Source of the DNA: Heyndrickxia acidicola
Lineage (GTDB): Bacteria; Bacillota; Bacilli; Bacillales; Bacillaceae_C
DNA: 64,000 bases
Assembly (NCBI RefSeq): GCF_001636425.1
Contig: NZ_KV440953.1
Location: 62,001 to 126,000 of the forward strand
Direction of reading: 5' to 3'
Shown here: positions 54,793 to 62,973 of the stretch, in pieces
Layout of the letters: the number at the start of each line of letters is the position of its first letter
Position numbering within the stretch: the stretch's first letter is position 1
The notes under the pieces: model-generated
Databases searched by the model: none
What the model was told of the DNA's origin: nothing
Seen by the model: the letters and a program-made list of their open reading frames with translations, nothing else
Translations under genes and position numbers: made by a program

Positions 54793-55266
54793 TCAAATTG
54801 AGTCTCTTGAATCCCATTGGACAATGAAATGAACCTTTTTTCCTTTTTTGATGATTTCATCGTTAGCTTCTGTAAGGACATTCCTCTGTGTTTGCACTTG
54901 TTCAGCTAAAAAACCTGCTTCCAGTTTAAAGCGAGTCTCCGCTTTACGTTCAAACTGTCTTGTAATAAGCTCGCTTGTCAGTTCAAGTTCTATTCCATGC
55001 TTATCTTGTTTTAAGACGGATAAATTTCCCCACCCGGCTTCGTTGAAGAATGCAATAATTTCATCCATAGACATTAGAGGGAATTTTCGGGCTAAATGTT
55101 TGCCGGCCCAATATAAAATTTCGGAGGTATCTTTACCAAGCAGTTCAGGTATAAGAATGTTCCTTAGTAATTCATAAGCGAAGGCTGGAACTGTCAGCTC
55201 TTCTTTTTCATTCGTTTGGTTGGTGGTTTGTTCCAATTCCATTTCCATTTCAGTAGCAGCTTTCAC
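54793..55266 (-). CDS. yslB: DUF2507 family protein YslB
   Basis: 157-residue cytoplasmic protein of the YslB family (B. subtilis 148); function unknown. I choose GTG 55266, preceded on the minus strand by AAGAGGGGA; the frame is open to 55302 but with no better site. Conserved are FAYELLRNILIPELLGKD, ILYWAGKHLARKFPL and the central FFNEAGWGNLSVLKQDKH, then FKLEAGFLAEQVQ. It is convergent with lysC; the IS lies just past its stop codon, between it and half of its terminator. Confidence 0.9.
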   Translation of the reverse strand: MKAATEMEMELEQTTNQTNEKEELTVPAFAYELLRNILIPELLGKDTSEILYWAGKHLARKFPLMSMDEIIAFFNEAGWGNLSVLKQDKHGIELELTSELITRQFERKAETRFKLEAGFLAEQVQTQRNVLTEANDEIIKKGKKVHFIVQWDSRDSI

Positions 55267-55302
55267 GTTATTCCCCTCTTTCTCTATGATTATTATATAC
55301 AA

Positions 55303-55726
55303 AAACAGCGGTGATTTTAATATAAAATTTTATGAGAAAATCTTTAAAAGTATGAAATTCTGTTGTTTATTGGCTTATTTGTGTAAAATGGCGGTTTCAA
55401 ACGCTTTTTCAGCTAATCTAAAAGCAGTTTTCAATATTAAAGAAATTTAACAGAACCTATAACGTTGCAAGAAAACAATAGATAAATATTTATAAAAAAT
55501 ACGATACTCTATTTTTAAAAAATATACCCTGCTTATTGTAAAAATAACGGCATCATAAAGTTATTTTCAGCTTTCAATCATACAGATGCCGGGTTTGCAT
55601 ACAAGTGTATTGGCTGCCATTTAAATGATAGGATCTATTAATCTTGCATGTTGATTTTCGCTTCAGGCACTCGCTTTCTGCTTCAATCAACATAGGTTTA
55701 AAATGATCATGAATCTTTAACTGAAA
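55303..55726. other. yslB-sdhC gap, left part: one deleted family A copy, otherwise nothing
   Basis: Bases 55649-55692 read TGTTGATTTTCGCTTCAGGC then ACTCGCTTTCTGCTTCAATC and AACAT: both ends of repeat family A in reverse orientation with most of the interior deleted. The rest, up to the MITE at 55735, is AT-rich and shows no gene, promoter or other element I can support. Confidence 0.5.
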
Positions 55727-55734
55727 ATGATAAA

Positions 55735-55951
55735 GGATCTTTTCGCTAAGACTGCTTCTTTTTCGTAAGCTCTGTTGAATTTCTATGTTGATAACTGTTC
55801 CTTTCTTTCCTGTAACGTTTCAGCTGTACTGAAAGGCGTGTGAAACAGCCGTTTCACACGAATGAGCTAAAAAACAACAGAGTCCCCTAACAAAGCCTTT
55901 TAGTAAAATGGATGTATTCTTTTAATAGCAACAAAGTTTACGAAAGGAATC
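55735..55951 (+). mobile_element. MITE-like element, copy 3, with 8-bp duplication and a nested repeat
   Basis: Starts GGATCTTTTCGCTAAGACTG and ends AGCAACAAAGTTTACGAAAGG then AATC. ATGATAAA flanks both sides exactly (55727-55734 and 55952-55959). Total 217 bp, with a family D repeat nested at 55769-55884. Without the nested unit about 100 bp of MITE remain, so part of the interior was lost. Confidence 0.75.
55769..55884 (+). repeat. Family D repeat nested in a MITE
   Basis: Starts GCTCTGTTGAATTTCTATG and ends GCTAAAAAACAACAGAGTC; 116 bp with CTCTGTT inverted ends. The interior has a CGTGTGAAACAGCCGTTTCA hairpin. It shares blocks with 47668-47758 and 36990-37087. Nesting shows it arrived after the surrounding element, or the two mobilise each other. 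Confidence 0.6.
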
Positions 55952-56144
55952 ATGATAAAACTCTAGATTGGCTTAGTGTTAAAAAATAATAAGAATTATG
56001 TCACATTTTCTTATTTCGCTTCCTATTCATTTTTACATAAAGGCGAAAAAACTCATTATTGTAATAAAACAATTTTCTGAAAAATTAGACGAGTAATCTT
56101 GCTAAAAAGTTATACTTTTCACTAGATTTTATGTATGCGTTTCC

Positions 56145-56173
56145 TTGACGCTCCTAATTCCCGGGAGTAAAAT
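56145..56173 (+). promoter_or_regulatory. Sigma-A promoter of sdhCAB
   Basis: TTGACG (56145-56150), 17-nt spacer, TAAAAT (56168-56173). The spacer itself contains a CTCC...GGGAG palindrome. It leaves a leader of about 105 nt before sdhC. Confidence 0.65.
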
Positions 56174-56285
56174 GTATATGTCACATAATTGTTATAAAAT
56201 TTTTTATGCATAGCAAATAGACTTACATATTTATAGTTTAAGTTTTCTCTATGCATGAAGGCGTACATCTTAAGGGGGGTAAAAT

Positions 56286-56906
56286 ATGGCTGGTAATCGC
56301 GAATTTTTGAACCGCAGACTGCATTCTTTACTCGGTGTTGTACCAATTGGTTTATTTATGGTCATTCACTTTGTAGTAAACTATAGTGCAACTCACGGAG
56401 CGGCGGCTTTTAATAAAGCGGCTGAGAATATGGAGAGTCTTCCATTTGTCATTTTTCTTGAAATCATTTTGATCTATCTTCCATTGCTGTTCCACGCAAT
56501 ATATGGACTTTATATTGCATTTACAGCCAAAAACAATGTTTCGAAGCTTGGTTATTATCGAAATTGGATGTTTTTATTGCAGCGTGTATCTGGAGTAATT
56601 CTTCTTATATTCCTTGCATGGCATGTTTTTGAAACACGCATCCACGTACATGCCTTAACCTTCGATGTAATGGCAAACATCCTGAGCAATCCTTGGAATG
56701 TTGCATTCTATATAATCGGGATTATCAGTGCTACTTTCCATTTTTCAAACGGATTATGGTCATTTATGGTTAGCTGGGGAATTACACAATCTCCACGTTC
56801 ACAACAAATCTCGTCTTATGTAATGCTTGTTGTGTTCCTTGTGTTATCTATTATAGGTGTTCGTGCAGCTCTTGCTTTTGCCTATCCGGATTTATTTATT
56901 CATTAA
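56286..56906 (+). CDS. sdhC: Succinate dehydrogenase cytochrome b558 subunit
   Basis: Membrane anchor that binds two haems b and reduces menaquinone. 206 residues (B. subtilis 202); ATG behind AAGGGGGGTA. Five transmembrane helices near residues 15-33, 58-80, 93-115, 135-158 and 177-200. Haem-ligand histidines are the candidates in HSLLGVVPIG, LLFHAIYGLY, LAWHVFETRIH and IISATFHFSNGLW. First gene of the sdhCAB operon, 62 bases before sdhA. Confidence 0.96.
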   Translation: MAGNREFLNRRLHSLLGVVPIGLFMVIHFVVNYSATHGAAAFNKAAENMESLPFVIFLEIILIYLPLLFHAIYGLYIAFTAKNNVSKLGYYRNWMFLLQRVSGVILLIFLAWHVFETRIHVHALTFDVMANILSNPWNVAFYIIGIISATFHFSNGLWSFMVSWGITQSPRSQQISSYVMLVVFLVLSIIGVRAALAFAYPDLFIH

Positions 56907-56968
56907 TAGAAACAATAGGTTATAGAGCTTGAGGTTAGAAGATTGGGTTTGGAAAAGGAGTGAGTGAA

Positions 56969-58720
56969 ATGAGCAAAGGAAAAATCATTGTTGTCGGCGG
57001 TGGACTAGCCGGTTTGATGGCAACAATTAAAATAGCCGAAGAAGGCAAGCAAGTAGATCTATTTTCATTGGTACCAGTTAAGCGTTCTCACTCTGTGTGT
57101 GCACAAGGTGGAATTAACGGAGCGGTTAATACAAAGGGTGAAGGCGACTCACCATGGCTCCATTTCGATGATACGATCTATGGCGGAGACTTTTTAGCGA
57201 ATCAGCCTCCGGTAAAGGCAATGTGTGAAGCAGCACCGGGAATTATTCACTTATTTGACCGTTTAGGTGTTATGTTCAACCGTACACCGGAAGGTCTTCT
57301 TGATTTCAGGCGTTTTGGCGGAACTCAAATGCACAGAACAGCTTTTGCGGGTGCGACTACCGGACAACAACTTTTATATGCCTTAGATGAACAGGTTCGA
57401 AGACACGAAGTAGCTGGCCTTGTTAATAAATTCGAAGGCTGGGAATTCCTTGGAATTGTTCAGGATGAAGAGGGAGTATGCCGAGGCATTATGGCTCAAA
57501 ACCTTACAACAATGGCCATCCAATCCTTCCCGGCTGATGCTGTTATTATGGCTACCGGAGGTCCTGGAATTATCTTCGGAAAATCAACAAACTCTATTAT
57601 TAATACTGGCTCTGCAGCGTCAATCGTGTATCAGCAGGGTGCAAAGTACGCGAATGGTGAATTTATTCAAATTCATCCTACGGCAATTCCCGGGGATGAC
57701 AAGCTTCGCCTCATGAGTGAATCTGCACGCGGTGAAGGCGGACGCGTATGGACATATAAAGACGGAAAACCTTGGTACTTCCTTGAAGAGCGTTATCCTG
57801 CTTACGGAAACCTTGTGCCTCGTGATATCGCAACTCGTGAAATCTTTAATGTATGTGTGGACATGAAGCTGGGCATTAACGGTGAGAACATGGTTTATCT
57901 TGATCTTTCTCATAAAGATCCTCATGAGCTTGATGTTAAGCTTGGCGGAATTATTGAAATTTATGAGAAATTCGTCGGCGAAGACCCTCACAAGGTTCCG
58001 ATGAAAATATTCCCTGCAGTCCATTACTCTATGGGCGGTTTATGGGTAGATTATAAACAGCAAACAAGCATACCTGGATTATTTGCTGCAGGTGAGTGCG
58101 ACTACTCTCAGCATGGTGCAAACCGTCTTGGTGCAAACTCGCTGCTTTCTGCCATTTATGGAGGAAGTGTTGCCGGTCCTGAAGCTGTTCATTATGTGGA
58201 AGGCCTGCAAAAAGGTACTGATGCCGTTTCTTCTTCTGTATTTGACAATGCGGTTAGACATGAAGAGGAAAAATGGAACAACATCCTTTCATTGGATGGA
58301 AACGAAAATGCATATCTGCTTCATAAAGAGCTTGGAGAATGGATGACAGACAATGTAACAGTTGTCCGCTACAATGACAGACTTCAGAGGACAGATGACA
58401 AAATTCTTGAGCTGATGGAGCGCTGGAAGAAAATTAATGTAAATGATACAGGAAAATGGAGCAATCAGGGAGCTGCATTTACAAGACAGCTTGGCAACAT
58501 GCTTCAATTAGCCCGTGTTATTACAATTGGTGCCCTTAACCGTAATGAAAGCCGCGGTGCGCACTATAAGCCTGATTTCCCTAAGCGTAACGATGAGGAA
58601 TTTTTAAAGACTACCATCGCTGCTTATGATGCTGATACAAATACTCCTGAATTCAGCTATGAAGAGGTAGATGTTTCTCTTATTGCTCCACGTGAACGAG
58701 ATTACAGCAAGAAACATTAA
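56969..58720 (+). CDS. sdhA: Succinate dehydrogenase flavoprotein subunit
   Basis: Oxidises succinate to fumarate with covalently bound FAD. 583 residues from ATG 56969, nine bases after AAAGGAG; an in-frame GTG at 56960 overlaps that site. The Rossmann FAD motif is IIVVGGGLAGLMATIKIAEE, and the histidyl-FAD lies in PVKRSHSVCAQGGINGA. The catalytic arginine region is GLVPRDIATREIF-like (GNLVPRDIATREIFNV), and VHYSMGGLWVD and GECDYSQHGANRLGANSLLS complete the site. sdhB follows after an unusually long 134-bp gap. Confidence 0.98.
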   Translation: MSKGKIIVVGGGLAGLMATIKIAEEGKQVDLFSLVPVKRSHSVCAQGGINGAVNTKGEGDSPWLHFDDTIYGGDFLANQPPVKAMCEAAPGIIHLFDRLGVMFNRTPEGLLDFRRFGGTQMHRTAFAGATTGQQLLYALDEQVRRHEVAGLVNKFEGWEFLGIVQDEEGVCRGIMAQNLTTMAIQSFPADAVIMATGGPGIIFGKSTNSIINTGSAASIVYQQGAKYANGEFIQIHPTAIPGDDKLRLMSESARGEGGRVWTYKDGKPWYFLEERYPAYGNLVPRDIATREIFNVCVDMKLGINGENMVYLDLSHKDPHELDVKLGGIIEIYEKFVGEDPHKVPMKIFPAVHYSMGGLWVDYKQQTSIPGLFAAGECDYSQHGANRLGANSLLSAIYGGSVAGPEAVHYVEGLQKGTDAVSSSVFDNAVRHEEEKWNNILSLDGNENAYLLHKELGEWMTDNVTVVRYNDRLQRTDDKILELMERWKKINVNDTGKWSNQGAAFTRQLGNMLQLARVITIGALNRNESRGAHYKPDFPKRNDEEFLKTTIAAYDADTNTPEFSYEEVDVSLIAPRERDYSKKH

Positions 58721-58854
58721 TGAGGACTCTTTAAAAAGACTTTATAAAACTTGTTTACTATTATGCAGGATAGTCCCGATATACTTAAAAACTTCGTGTA
58801 TACTAGCTTACCAGCTTATGCATGTTGAATCTGAATGAAAAGAGGAGAATAGGG

Positions 58855-59622
58855 ATGAGTGAACAAAAAACAGTACGCTTTATTATAACTCGTCAAGATA
58901 ATCCCAATTCCGCACCCTACGAGGAAGAATTTGCTATTCCTTACCGTCCTAATATGAACGTTGTGTCAGCTTTAATGGAAATCCGGCGCAATCCAGTTAA
59001 TGCACAGGGCAAGGAAACTAAAGCGATTACGTGGGATATGAACTGTCTGGAAGAAGTTTGTGGTGCTTGTTCAATGGTGATAAACGGAAAGCCGAGACAA
59101 TCCTGTTCTGCGCTGGTTGACCAGCTTGAGCAGCCTATCCGTCTTGCTCCAATGCGTACATTCCCGGTCGTACGCGATCTTCAAGTAGACCGCAGCAGAA
59201 TGTTTGATTCTTTGAAAAAGGTGAAAGCATGGATTCCGATTGACGGAACGTATGACCTTGGTGAAGGTCCGCGAATGCCTGAGAGAAAGCGTCAGTGGGC
59301 CTATGAGCTTTCAAAATGTATGACTTGCGGAGTCTGCCTGGAAGCTTGTCCAAATGTAAACAGCAAATCTAACTTTATCGGTCCTGCACCGCTGTCACAG
59401 GTTCGGTTATTTAACAGCCATCCAACAGGTGCCATGAACAAGGATGAACGTCTGGAAGCCATTATGGGCGACGGAGGACTTGCCAACTGCGGAAATTCCC
59501 AGAACTGTGTTCAGTCTTGTCCTAAAGGCATTCCATTAACAACATCGATTGCGTCCTTAAACCGTTCTACAACGTTCCAAATGTTTAAAAATTTCTTTGG
59601 AAGCGACCATATGGTGGACTAA
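58855..59622 (+). CDS. sdhB: Succinate dehydrogenase iron-sulfur subunit
   Basis: Transfers electrons from SdhA to SdhC. 255 residues from ATG 58855 (B. subtilis 253), behind AGAGGAGAAT; the frame is open to 58822 without a site. The N-terminal [2Fe-2S] ligands lie in CLEEVCGACSMVING with a late cysteine in PRQSC. The [4Fe-4S] set is CMTCGVCLEACP, and the [3Fe-4S] set is split between CGNSQNCVQSCPKG and its partner cysteines. Terminator follows. Confidence 0.97.
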   Translation: MSEQKTVRFIITRQDNPNSAPYEEEFAIPYRPNMNVVSALMEIRRNPVNAQGKETKAITWDMNCLEEVCGACSMVINGKPRQSCSALVDQLEQPIRLAPMRTFPVVRDLQVDRSRMFDSLKKVKAWIPIDGTYDLGEGPRMPERKRQWAYELSKCMTCGVCLEACPNVNSKSNFIGPAPLSQVRLFNSHPTGAMNKDERLEAIMGDGGLANCGNSQNCVQSCPKGIPLTTSIASLNRSTTFQMFKNFFGSDHMVD

Positions 59623-59627
59623 TCAAC

Positions 59628-59669
59628 AATGATAAAAAGATCTCCTATAATGGGGATCTTTTTATCATT
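59628..59669. terminator. Terminator after sdhB
   Basis: A near-perfect 18-bp stem (59628-59645 with 59652-59669) with AAAAAGATC/GATCTTTTT at its core and a 6-nt loop. It is A/T-rich on both sides. Confidence 0.88.
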
Positions 59670-59713
59670 TCCCTTTAAACTTTACGGAGAACCAGTTATA
59701 ATAAAAGAAAAAA

Positions 59714-59731
59714 TGAATGGTAATTCATTCA
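59714..59731 (+). promoter_or_regulatory. Candidate FadR operator upstream of ysmA
   Basis: TGAATGGTAATTCATTCA; on the minus strand TGAATGAATTACCATTCA, matching the FadR box TGAATGANTANTCATTCA in both half-sites, with differences only at the centre. It lies 22 bases upstream of the ysmA start and shares its arms with the box upstream of fadR at 44242-44259. Confidence 0.7.
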
Positions 59732-59752
59732 TTTGCTGAGGAGAGAAAAAAG

Positions 59753-60220
59753 TTGAGAAACATATCATATATACATAACTTTCAAGAATGGAAAAATGAA
59801 TTCTCATTTTTTCATCCTGTAAAAGTGCGGTTTTCAGAAACAGATATGTTTGGACATTTAAATAATACTGTCCCTTTTGCTTATTTCGAAGAGGCAAGAA
59901 TTGAATTTTTGAAGAAAAAACAATTTATGCAGGATTGGGTCCGGAAAGACCATGAAGCCATTCCTGTTGTGGCGGATTTGCAATGTGATTATATAAAACA
60001 GGTATTTTTTGATGAATTACTGCAGGTGTATGTAAAGGTGGAAAAGGTGGGCAGCTCCTCTTGTGATATTCACTATATGGCAGTGGACACAAAAGGAGAG
60101 GTTTGTTTTGTCGGCCGCGGTGCCATGGTGCAAATGTCCATGGGCACTGGGAAAGGAATTGCTTTTACTGACGAGGAAAAGCAAAGGCTGCTTTCCAGTT
60201 CAGTCATGATGGAAGTATAG
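59753..60220 (+). CDS. ysmA: Acyl-CoA thioesterase family protein YsmA (hotdog fold)
   Basis: 155 residues from TTG 59753, seven bases after GAGGAGAG; the frame is open to 59717 but that part holds the operator. 4HBT-type hotdog fold: VRFSETDMFGHLNNTVPFAY (about 23-42) carries the catalytic aspartate pattern of 4-hydroxybenzoyl-CoA thioesterases, followed by the long helix FEEARIEFLKKKQFM. Such enzymes hydrolyse acyl-CoA to acid and CoA; chain length is unknown. It lies between sdhB and gerE as in B. subtilis. The upstream FadR-like palindrome suggests control by acyl-CoA level. Confidence 0.88.
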   Translation: MRNISYIHNFQEWKNEFSFFHPVKVRFSETDMFGHLNNTVPFAYFEEARIEFLKKKQFMQDWVRKDHEAIPVVADLQCDYIKQVFFDELLQVYVKVEKVGSSSCDIHYMAVDTKGEVCFVGRGAMVQMSMGTGKGIAFTDEEKQRLLSSSVMMEV

Positions 60221-60365
60221 GACAATTGTTCACAGCACAAATACAAATTGGGTGAAATTCCTTTTTTAAAGAAAAGAAGGCATTTTGGTGCCAAGGGACA
60301 AGTTAATAAAATAAGAAATTAACACATTTTTGCCTATTTAATCGATTCCTTGCCTTATGCGTGTC

Positions 60366-60393
60366 ACTCCCAAACTTTCTTTCACATATGATA
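60366..60393 (+). promoter_or_regulatory. Candidate sigma-K promoter of gerE
   Basis: CATATGATA (60385-60393) matches the sigma-K -10 consensus CATANNNTA exactly, with AC at -35 (60366-60367) and a 17-nt spacer. gerE is a sigma-K gene in B. subtilis. It lies 65 bases upstream of the start. Confidence 0.6.
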
Positions 60394-60457
60394 TCCTGAC
60401 AATAAATTACCCATCCCCGCGGTTTAGAGCTGGCGAAGGCAAGGAGGGTTACAATAG

Positions 60458-60682
60458 TTGAAGGACAACGAATTCACTCACAAACCGCTGCTTACAAAAA
60501 GAGAAAGAGAAGTGTTCGAACTGTTGGTTCAGGATAAGACAACGAAAGAAATTGCAGGCGAATTGTTTATAAGTGAGAAAACAGTTCGAAATCATATTTC
60601 CAATGCCATGCAAAAGCTTGGAGTCAAGGGTCGTTCACAGGCTGTCGTGGAGCTTCTGCGCATGGGAGAGCTAAAGCTATAA
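60458..60682 (+). CDS. gerE: Spore germination/coat transcription factor GerE
   Basis: LuxR-type DNA-binding protein, 74 residues, exactly the B. subtilis length. It acts late in the mother cell, switching spore coat genes on or off. TTG start 60458 behind AAGGAGGG. The helix-turn-helix is [20 protein letters not shown], then [20 protein letters not shown]; there is no receiver domain. It has its own sigma-K-like promoter and terminator. Confidence 0.97.
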   Translation: MKDNEFTHKPLLTKREREVFELLVQDKTTKEIAGELFISEKTVRNHISNAMQKLGVKGRSQAVVELLRMGELKL

Positions 60683-60687
60683 AGGGG

Positions 60688-60718
60688 AACCGGCTGCTTT
60701 AAGGCAGCCGGTTTTTCT
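60688..60718 (+). terminator. Terminator after gerE
   Basis: AACCGGCTGC/GCAGCCGGTT (60688-60697 with 60704-60713), then TTTCTT. Confidence 0.88.
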
Positions 60719-60890
60719 TGCTTGAAATAGCACTCGTAATTCTTTTCTTGAATTTTTAAGTGAAAAAGGTGAAAATACCTTTAAGAGTGATTTTACTGTT
60801 TTTGCGAATGAAACACCTTACTGTATTGATTTGTAGATTTATAGATAAATTGTTGTATTTTTCCATTTAAACAGGGGGTAGTCCAAAAAG

Positions 60891-61349
60891 ATGAAAGATG
60901 AAAAACAATTAAAGCAGCATGACATAGATGTCATTTCCCGTATAGAGAAAGACCTGCGGTACATAGCGGCCATTATCAAGCAAAAAGGCAGGGAGTTATT
61001 AAGCAGTTATACCATCACGCCTCCTCAATTTGTTGCGCTTCAGTGGCTGTTTGAAGAAGGCGATATGACGATAGGCGAATTATCGAATAAAATGTACCTT
61101 GCATTCAGTACGACAACCGATTTAATTGATCGCATGGAAAAGAACGAATTGGTAATGAGGGTGAAGGATCCGCATGACCGGCGGGTAGTGCGCATCCACC
61201 TGTTGACAAAAGGCAAGGAAATGATTGATGAAGTAATTAAGAAACGTCAAAAATATCTCCATGATGTGCTTTTGGATTTTTCTCCAGAGGAAGTATCCAT
61301 TTTAAAAGATTCCTTGATTAAATTACATCATGAAATGAAAACAGAATGA
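60891..61349 (+). CDS. ysmB: MarR family transcriptional regulator YsmB
   Basis: MarR-type winged-helix regulator, 152 residues; ATG behind ACAGGGGGTAG. Winged helix (about 45-115): [20 protein letters not shown] is the helix-turn-helix and [14 protein letters not shown] the wing with its D-x-R-D-R/H-type signature. Flanking helices form the dimer. The target is not known. racE follows ten bases later, so the two are probably cotranscribed, as in B. subtilis. Confidence 0.93.
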   Translation: MKDEKQLKQHDIDVISRIEKDLRYIAAIIKQKGRELLSSYTITPPQFVALQWLFEEGDMTIGELSNKMYLAFSTTTDLIDRMEKNELVMRVKDPHDRRVVRIHLLTKGKEMIDEVIKKRQKYLHDVLLDFSPEEVSILKDSLIKLHHEMKTE

Positions 61350-61359
61350 GGCGAGAATT

Positions 61360-62166
61360 TTGGAACAACCAATTGGAATTATAGATTCAGGTGTAGGCGG
61401 CCTGACAGTAGTAAAGGAAGTCATGAGACAGCTGCCCAGAGAGACCATTTACTATGTTGGGGATACTGCCCGCTGTCCGTACGGCCCCCGGCCAGTCCAC
61501 GAAGTGAAGAAATACACCTGGCAAATGACACGTTTTCTATTAAAGAAGAATATTAAAATGCTTGTCATTGCATGTAACACGGCTACTGCTGTCGTCCTGG
61601 ATGAAATCAGGGAACATGTTAAGATACCTGTTTTTGGAGTCATATACCCGGGAGCCCGGGCAGCTTTGAAAAACACACGGAATTATAAAATAGGAGTTTT
61701 GGGGACAATCGGAACCATTAAGAGCCAAGCTTATGTAACAGCCTTAAAATCAATTAATAAGGATGTTGAAGTGATATCACTTGCCTGTCCTAAATTTGTG
61801 CCGCTTGTGGAAAGCGGTGAATACGACAGTCCGATTGCCAAAAGGGTTGTAGCAGAAACATTGACAGAGATGAAACAAACGAGTATTGATACACTGATTT
61901 TGGGTTGCACACATTATCCATTGCTGCAGGAATCTATTAAAAATGTTATGGGCAGCCATATCAGAATCATTAGTTCCGGCGAAGAAACAGCAAGGGAAAT
62001 CAGTACACTGCTTTATTTTCATGATCGTTTCAATATGAACGAAACCGTCATTCCAAAACACCGTTTTTTTACAACGGGTTCAAAGAAGATTTTTTCAAAG
62101 ATTGCTTGTGATTGGCTGAAGAAGGATGACTTGCCTGTAGAAACTATATACTTGGGAGAGGAGTAA
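61360..62166 (+). CDS. racE: Glutamate racemase
   Basis: Makes D-glutamate for peptidoglycan. 268 residues; TTG 61360, ten bases after ysmB, behind GAGGCGAGA. The N-terminus [20 protein letters not shown] is the family start. The two catalytic cysteines lie in IACNTATA (about residue 71) and GCTHYPLLQ (about 182); [14 protein letters not shown] is the substrate loop. The last codons overlap the terminator stem. Named racE by context (ysmB-racE-gerM); murI is the general name. Confidence 0.96.
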   Translation: MEQPIGIIDSGVGGLTVVKEVMRQLPRETIYYVGDTARCPYGPRPVHEVKKYTWQMTRFLLKKNIKMLVIACNTATAVVLDEIREHVKIPVFGVIYPGARAALKNTRNYKIGVLGTIGTIKSQAYVTALKSINKDVEVISLACPKFVPLVESGEYDSPIAKRVVAETLTEMKQTSIDTLILGCTHYPLLQESIKNVMGSHIRIISSGEETAREISTLLYFHDRFNMNETVIPKHRFFTTGSKKIFSKIACDWLKKDDLPVETIYLGEE

Positions 62167-62189
62167 CCTCCTAAGTATATAGTTTTTTA
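62142..62189 (+). terminator. Terminator of ysmB-racE overlapping the racE stop codon
   Basis: AACTATATACTTGGGAG pairs with CTCCTAAGTATATAGTT (about 62142-62158 with 62168-62184), then TTTTTAA. The stop codon lies in the loop. Confidence 0.88.
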
Positions 62190-62215
62190 AAAGGGTTGGT
62201 TCTGTTAAAATTTTA

Positions 62216-62372
62216 GGCTCTTTTCGTAAACTTTGTTGCTATTTAGCACAAAAAAATGATGAAATTTACGGTTCTGTAGTAAACCAAATTGTTTACGAAA
62301 TGATGCCACAAAGACGGACAAAATACGGATTTATTTTTTGTACGTAAAGCAACAATCCCTTCGAAAACAGCC
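62216..62372 (-). mobile_element. MITE-like element, copy 4 (157 bp, reverse orientation) with 8-bp duplication
   Basis: Starts GGCTCTTTTCGTAAACTTTG and ends AGCAACAATCCCTTCGAAAA then CAGCC. AAATTTTA flanks both sides exactly (62208-62215 and 62373-62380). The interior read on the minus strand has TGGCATCATTTCG, as in copies 1 and 2. Confidence 0.8.
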
Positions 62373-62410
62373 AAATTTTAAGTTAAAAACTGCTCGTTTT
62401 TTATCTTACA

Positions 62411-62470
62411 GTAAGGAGGATGACTCAAAAGGCGGTAATAAGCTGCCTTTTGAGTTACCTCTTTTTTTAT
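62411..62470 (+). terminator. Orphan terminator with no recognised gene
   Basis: ACTCAAAAGGC/GCCTTTTGAGT (62423-62433 with 62445-62455), extended by an outer GAGG/CCTC pairing, then a run of T. TAAGGAGGATGA precedes it. No gene ends here: it may be the tail of a lost gene, a small RNA, or a leader element. Confidence 0.6.
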
Positions 62471-62626
62471 TTTTGGGAAGAAAAAGGAAAAGGAGAGAAG
62501 AACAATATGCGAATAATAGCGTGGTGTCTATCTGCTAAGAATCTATTTGAGCAGAAAAGAACAGGCAGGACGAATAGCGCTGAGCATATCTAGTAATATC
62601 TAAAAATCGTTTGGTTTCAACGTTAA

Positions 62627-62753
62627 TTAGAGTGGGAGGCAAAAGACTCCTGAAGTTAAGCGAGTAATTGGGGGGGATCACCTTAAGCATGCAACGATGT
62701 GGTTCCACTACCGCCCACGAAAAGCGAGTATTCCGAGGGAAATCAACCGGCAG
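62627..62753 (+). repeat. Repeat family A, diverged copy 1 of a cluster
   Basis: GAGTGGGAGGCAAAAGACTC then CTGAAG at the left, and CGAAAAGCGAGTATTCCGAG then GGAAATCAACCGGCAGAATG at the right. First of three to four family A units in a row before gerM. Confidence 0.65.
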
Positions 62754-62785
62754 AATGATCCATTCTTAATTTGGATTTAATTCAA

Positions 62786-62925
62786 AGGGTGATTAGAGTG
62801 GATACGCGAGACTCCTGAGAGATTAGCTGACTTTAGGGAGACCCCTCAGGAGCGCTGCGACGAGGAGCATCCTCTACCGATTCCTGAAGCAAGATTCTAC
62901 AGCGAATACCAACCAGCAGGATGAC
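62786..62925 (+). repeat. Repeat family A, diverged copy 2 of the cluster
   Basis: TAGAGTGGATACGCGAGACT then CCTGAGAG at the left, GGGAGACCCCTCAGGAGCGC in the middle, and AATACCAACCAGCAGGATGA at the right. About 33 bp after the previous unit. Confidence 0.65.
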
Positions 62926-62973
62926 CAGGGCACTTCCCATGTATATCTTAAATTCTATTGATGATCTGAATCT

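Noticed and set aside
62338-62538. 66-codon ORF on the plus strand after the MITE
   Set aside because: It starts inside the MITE end and runs through a terminator hairpin; the start has no ribosome binding site and the translation is low-complexity.
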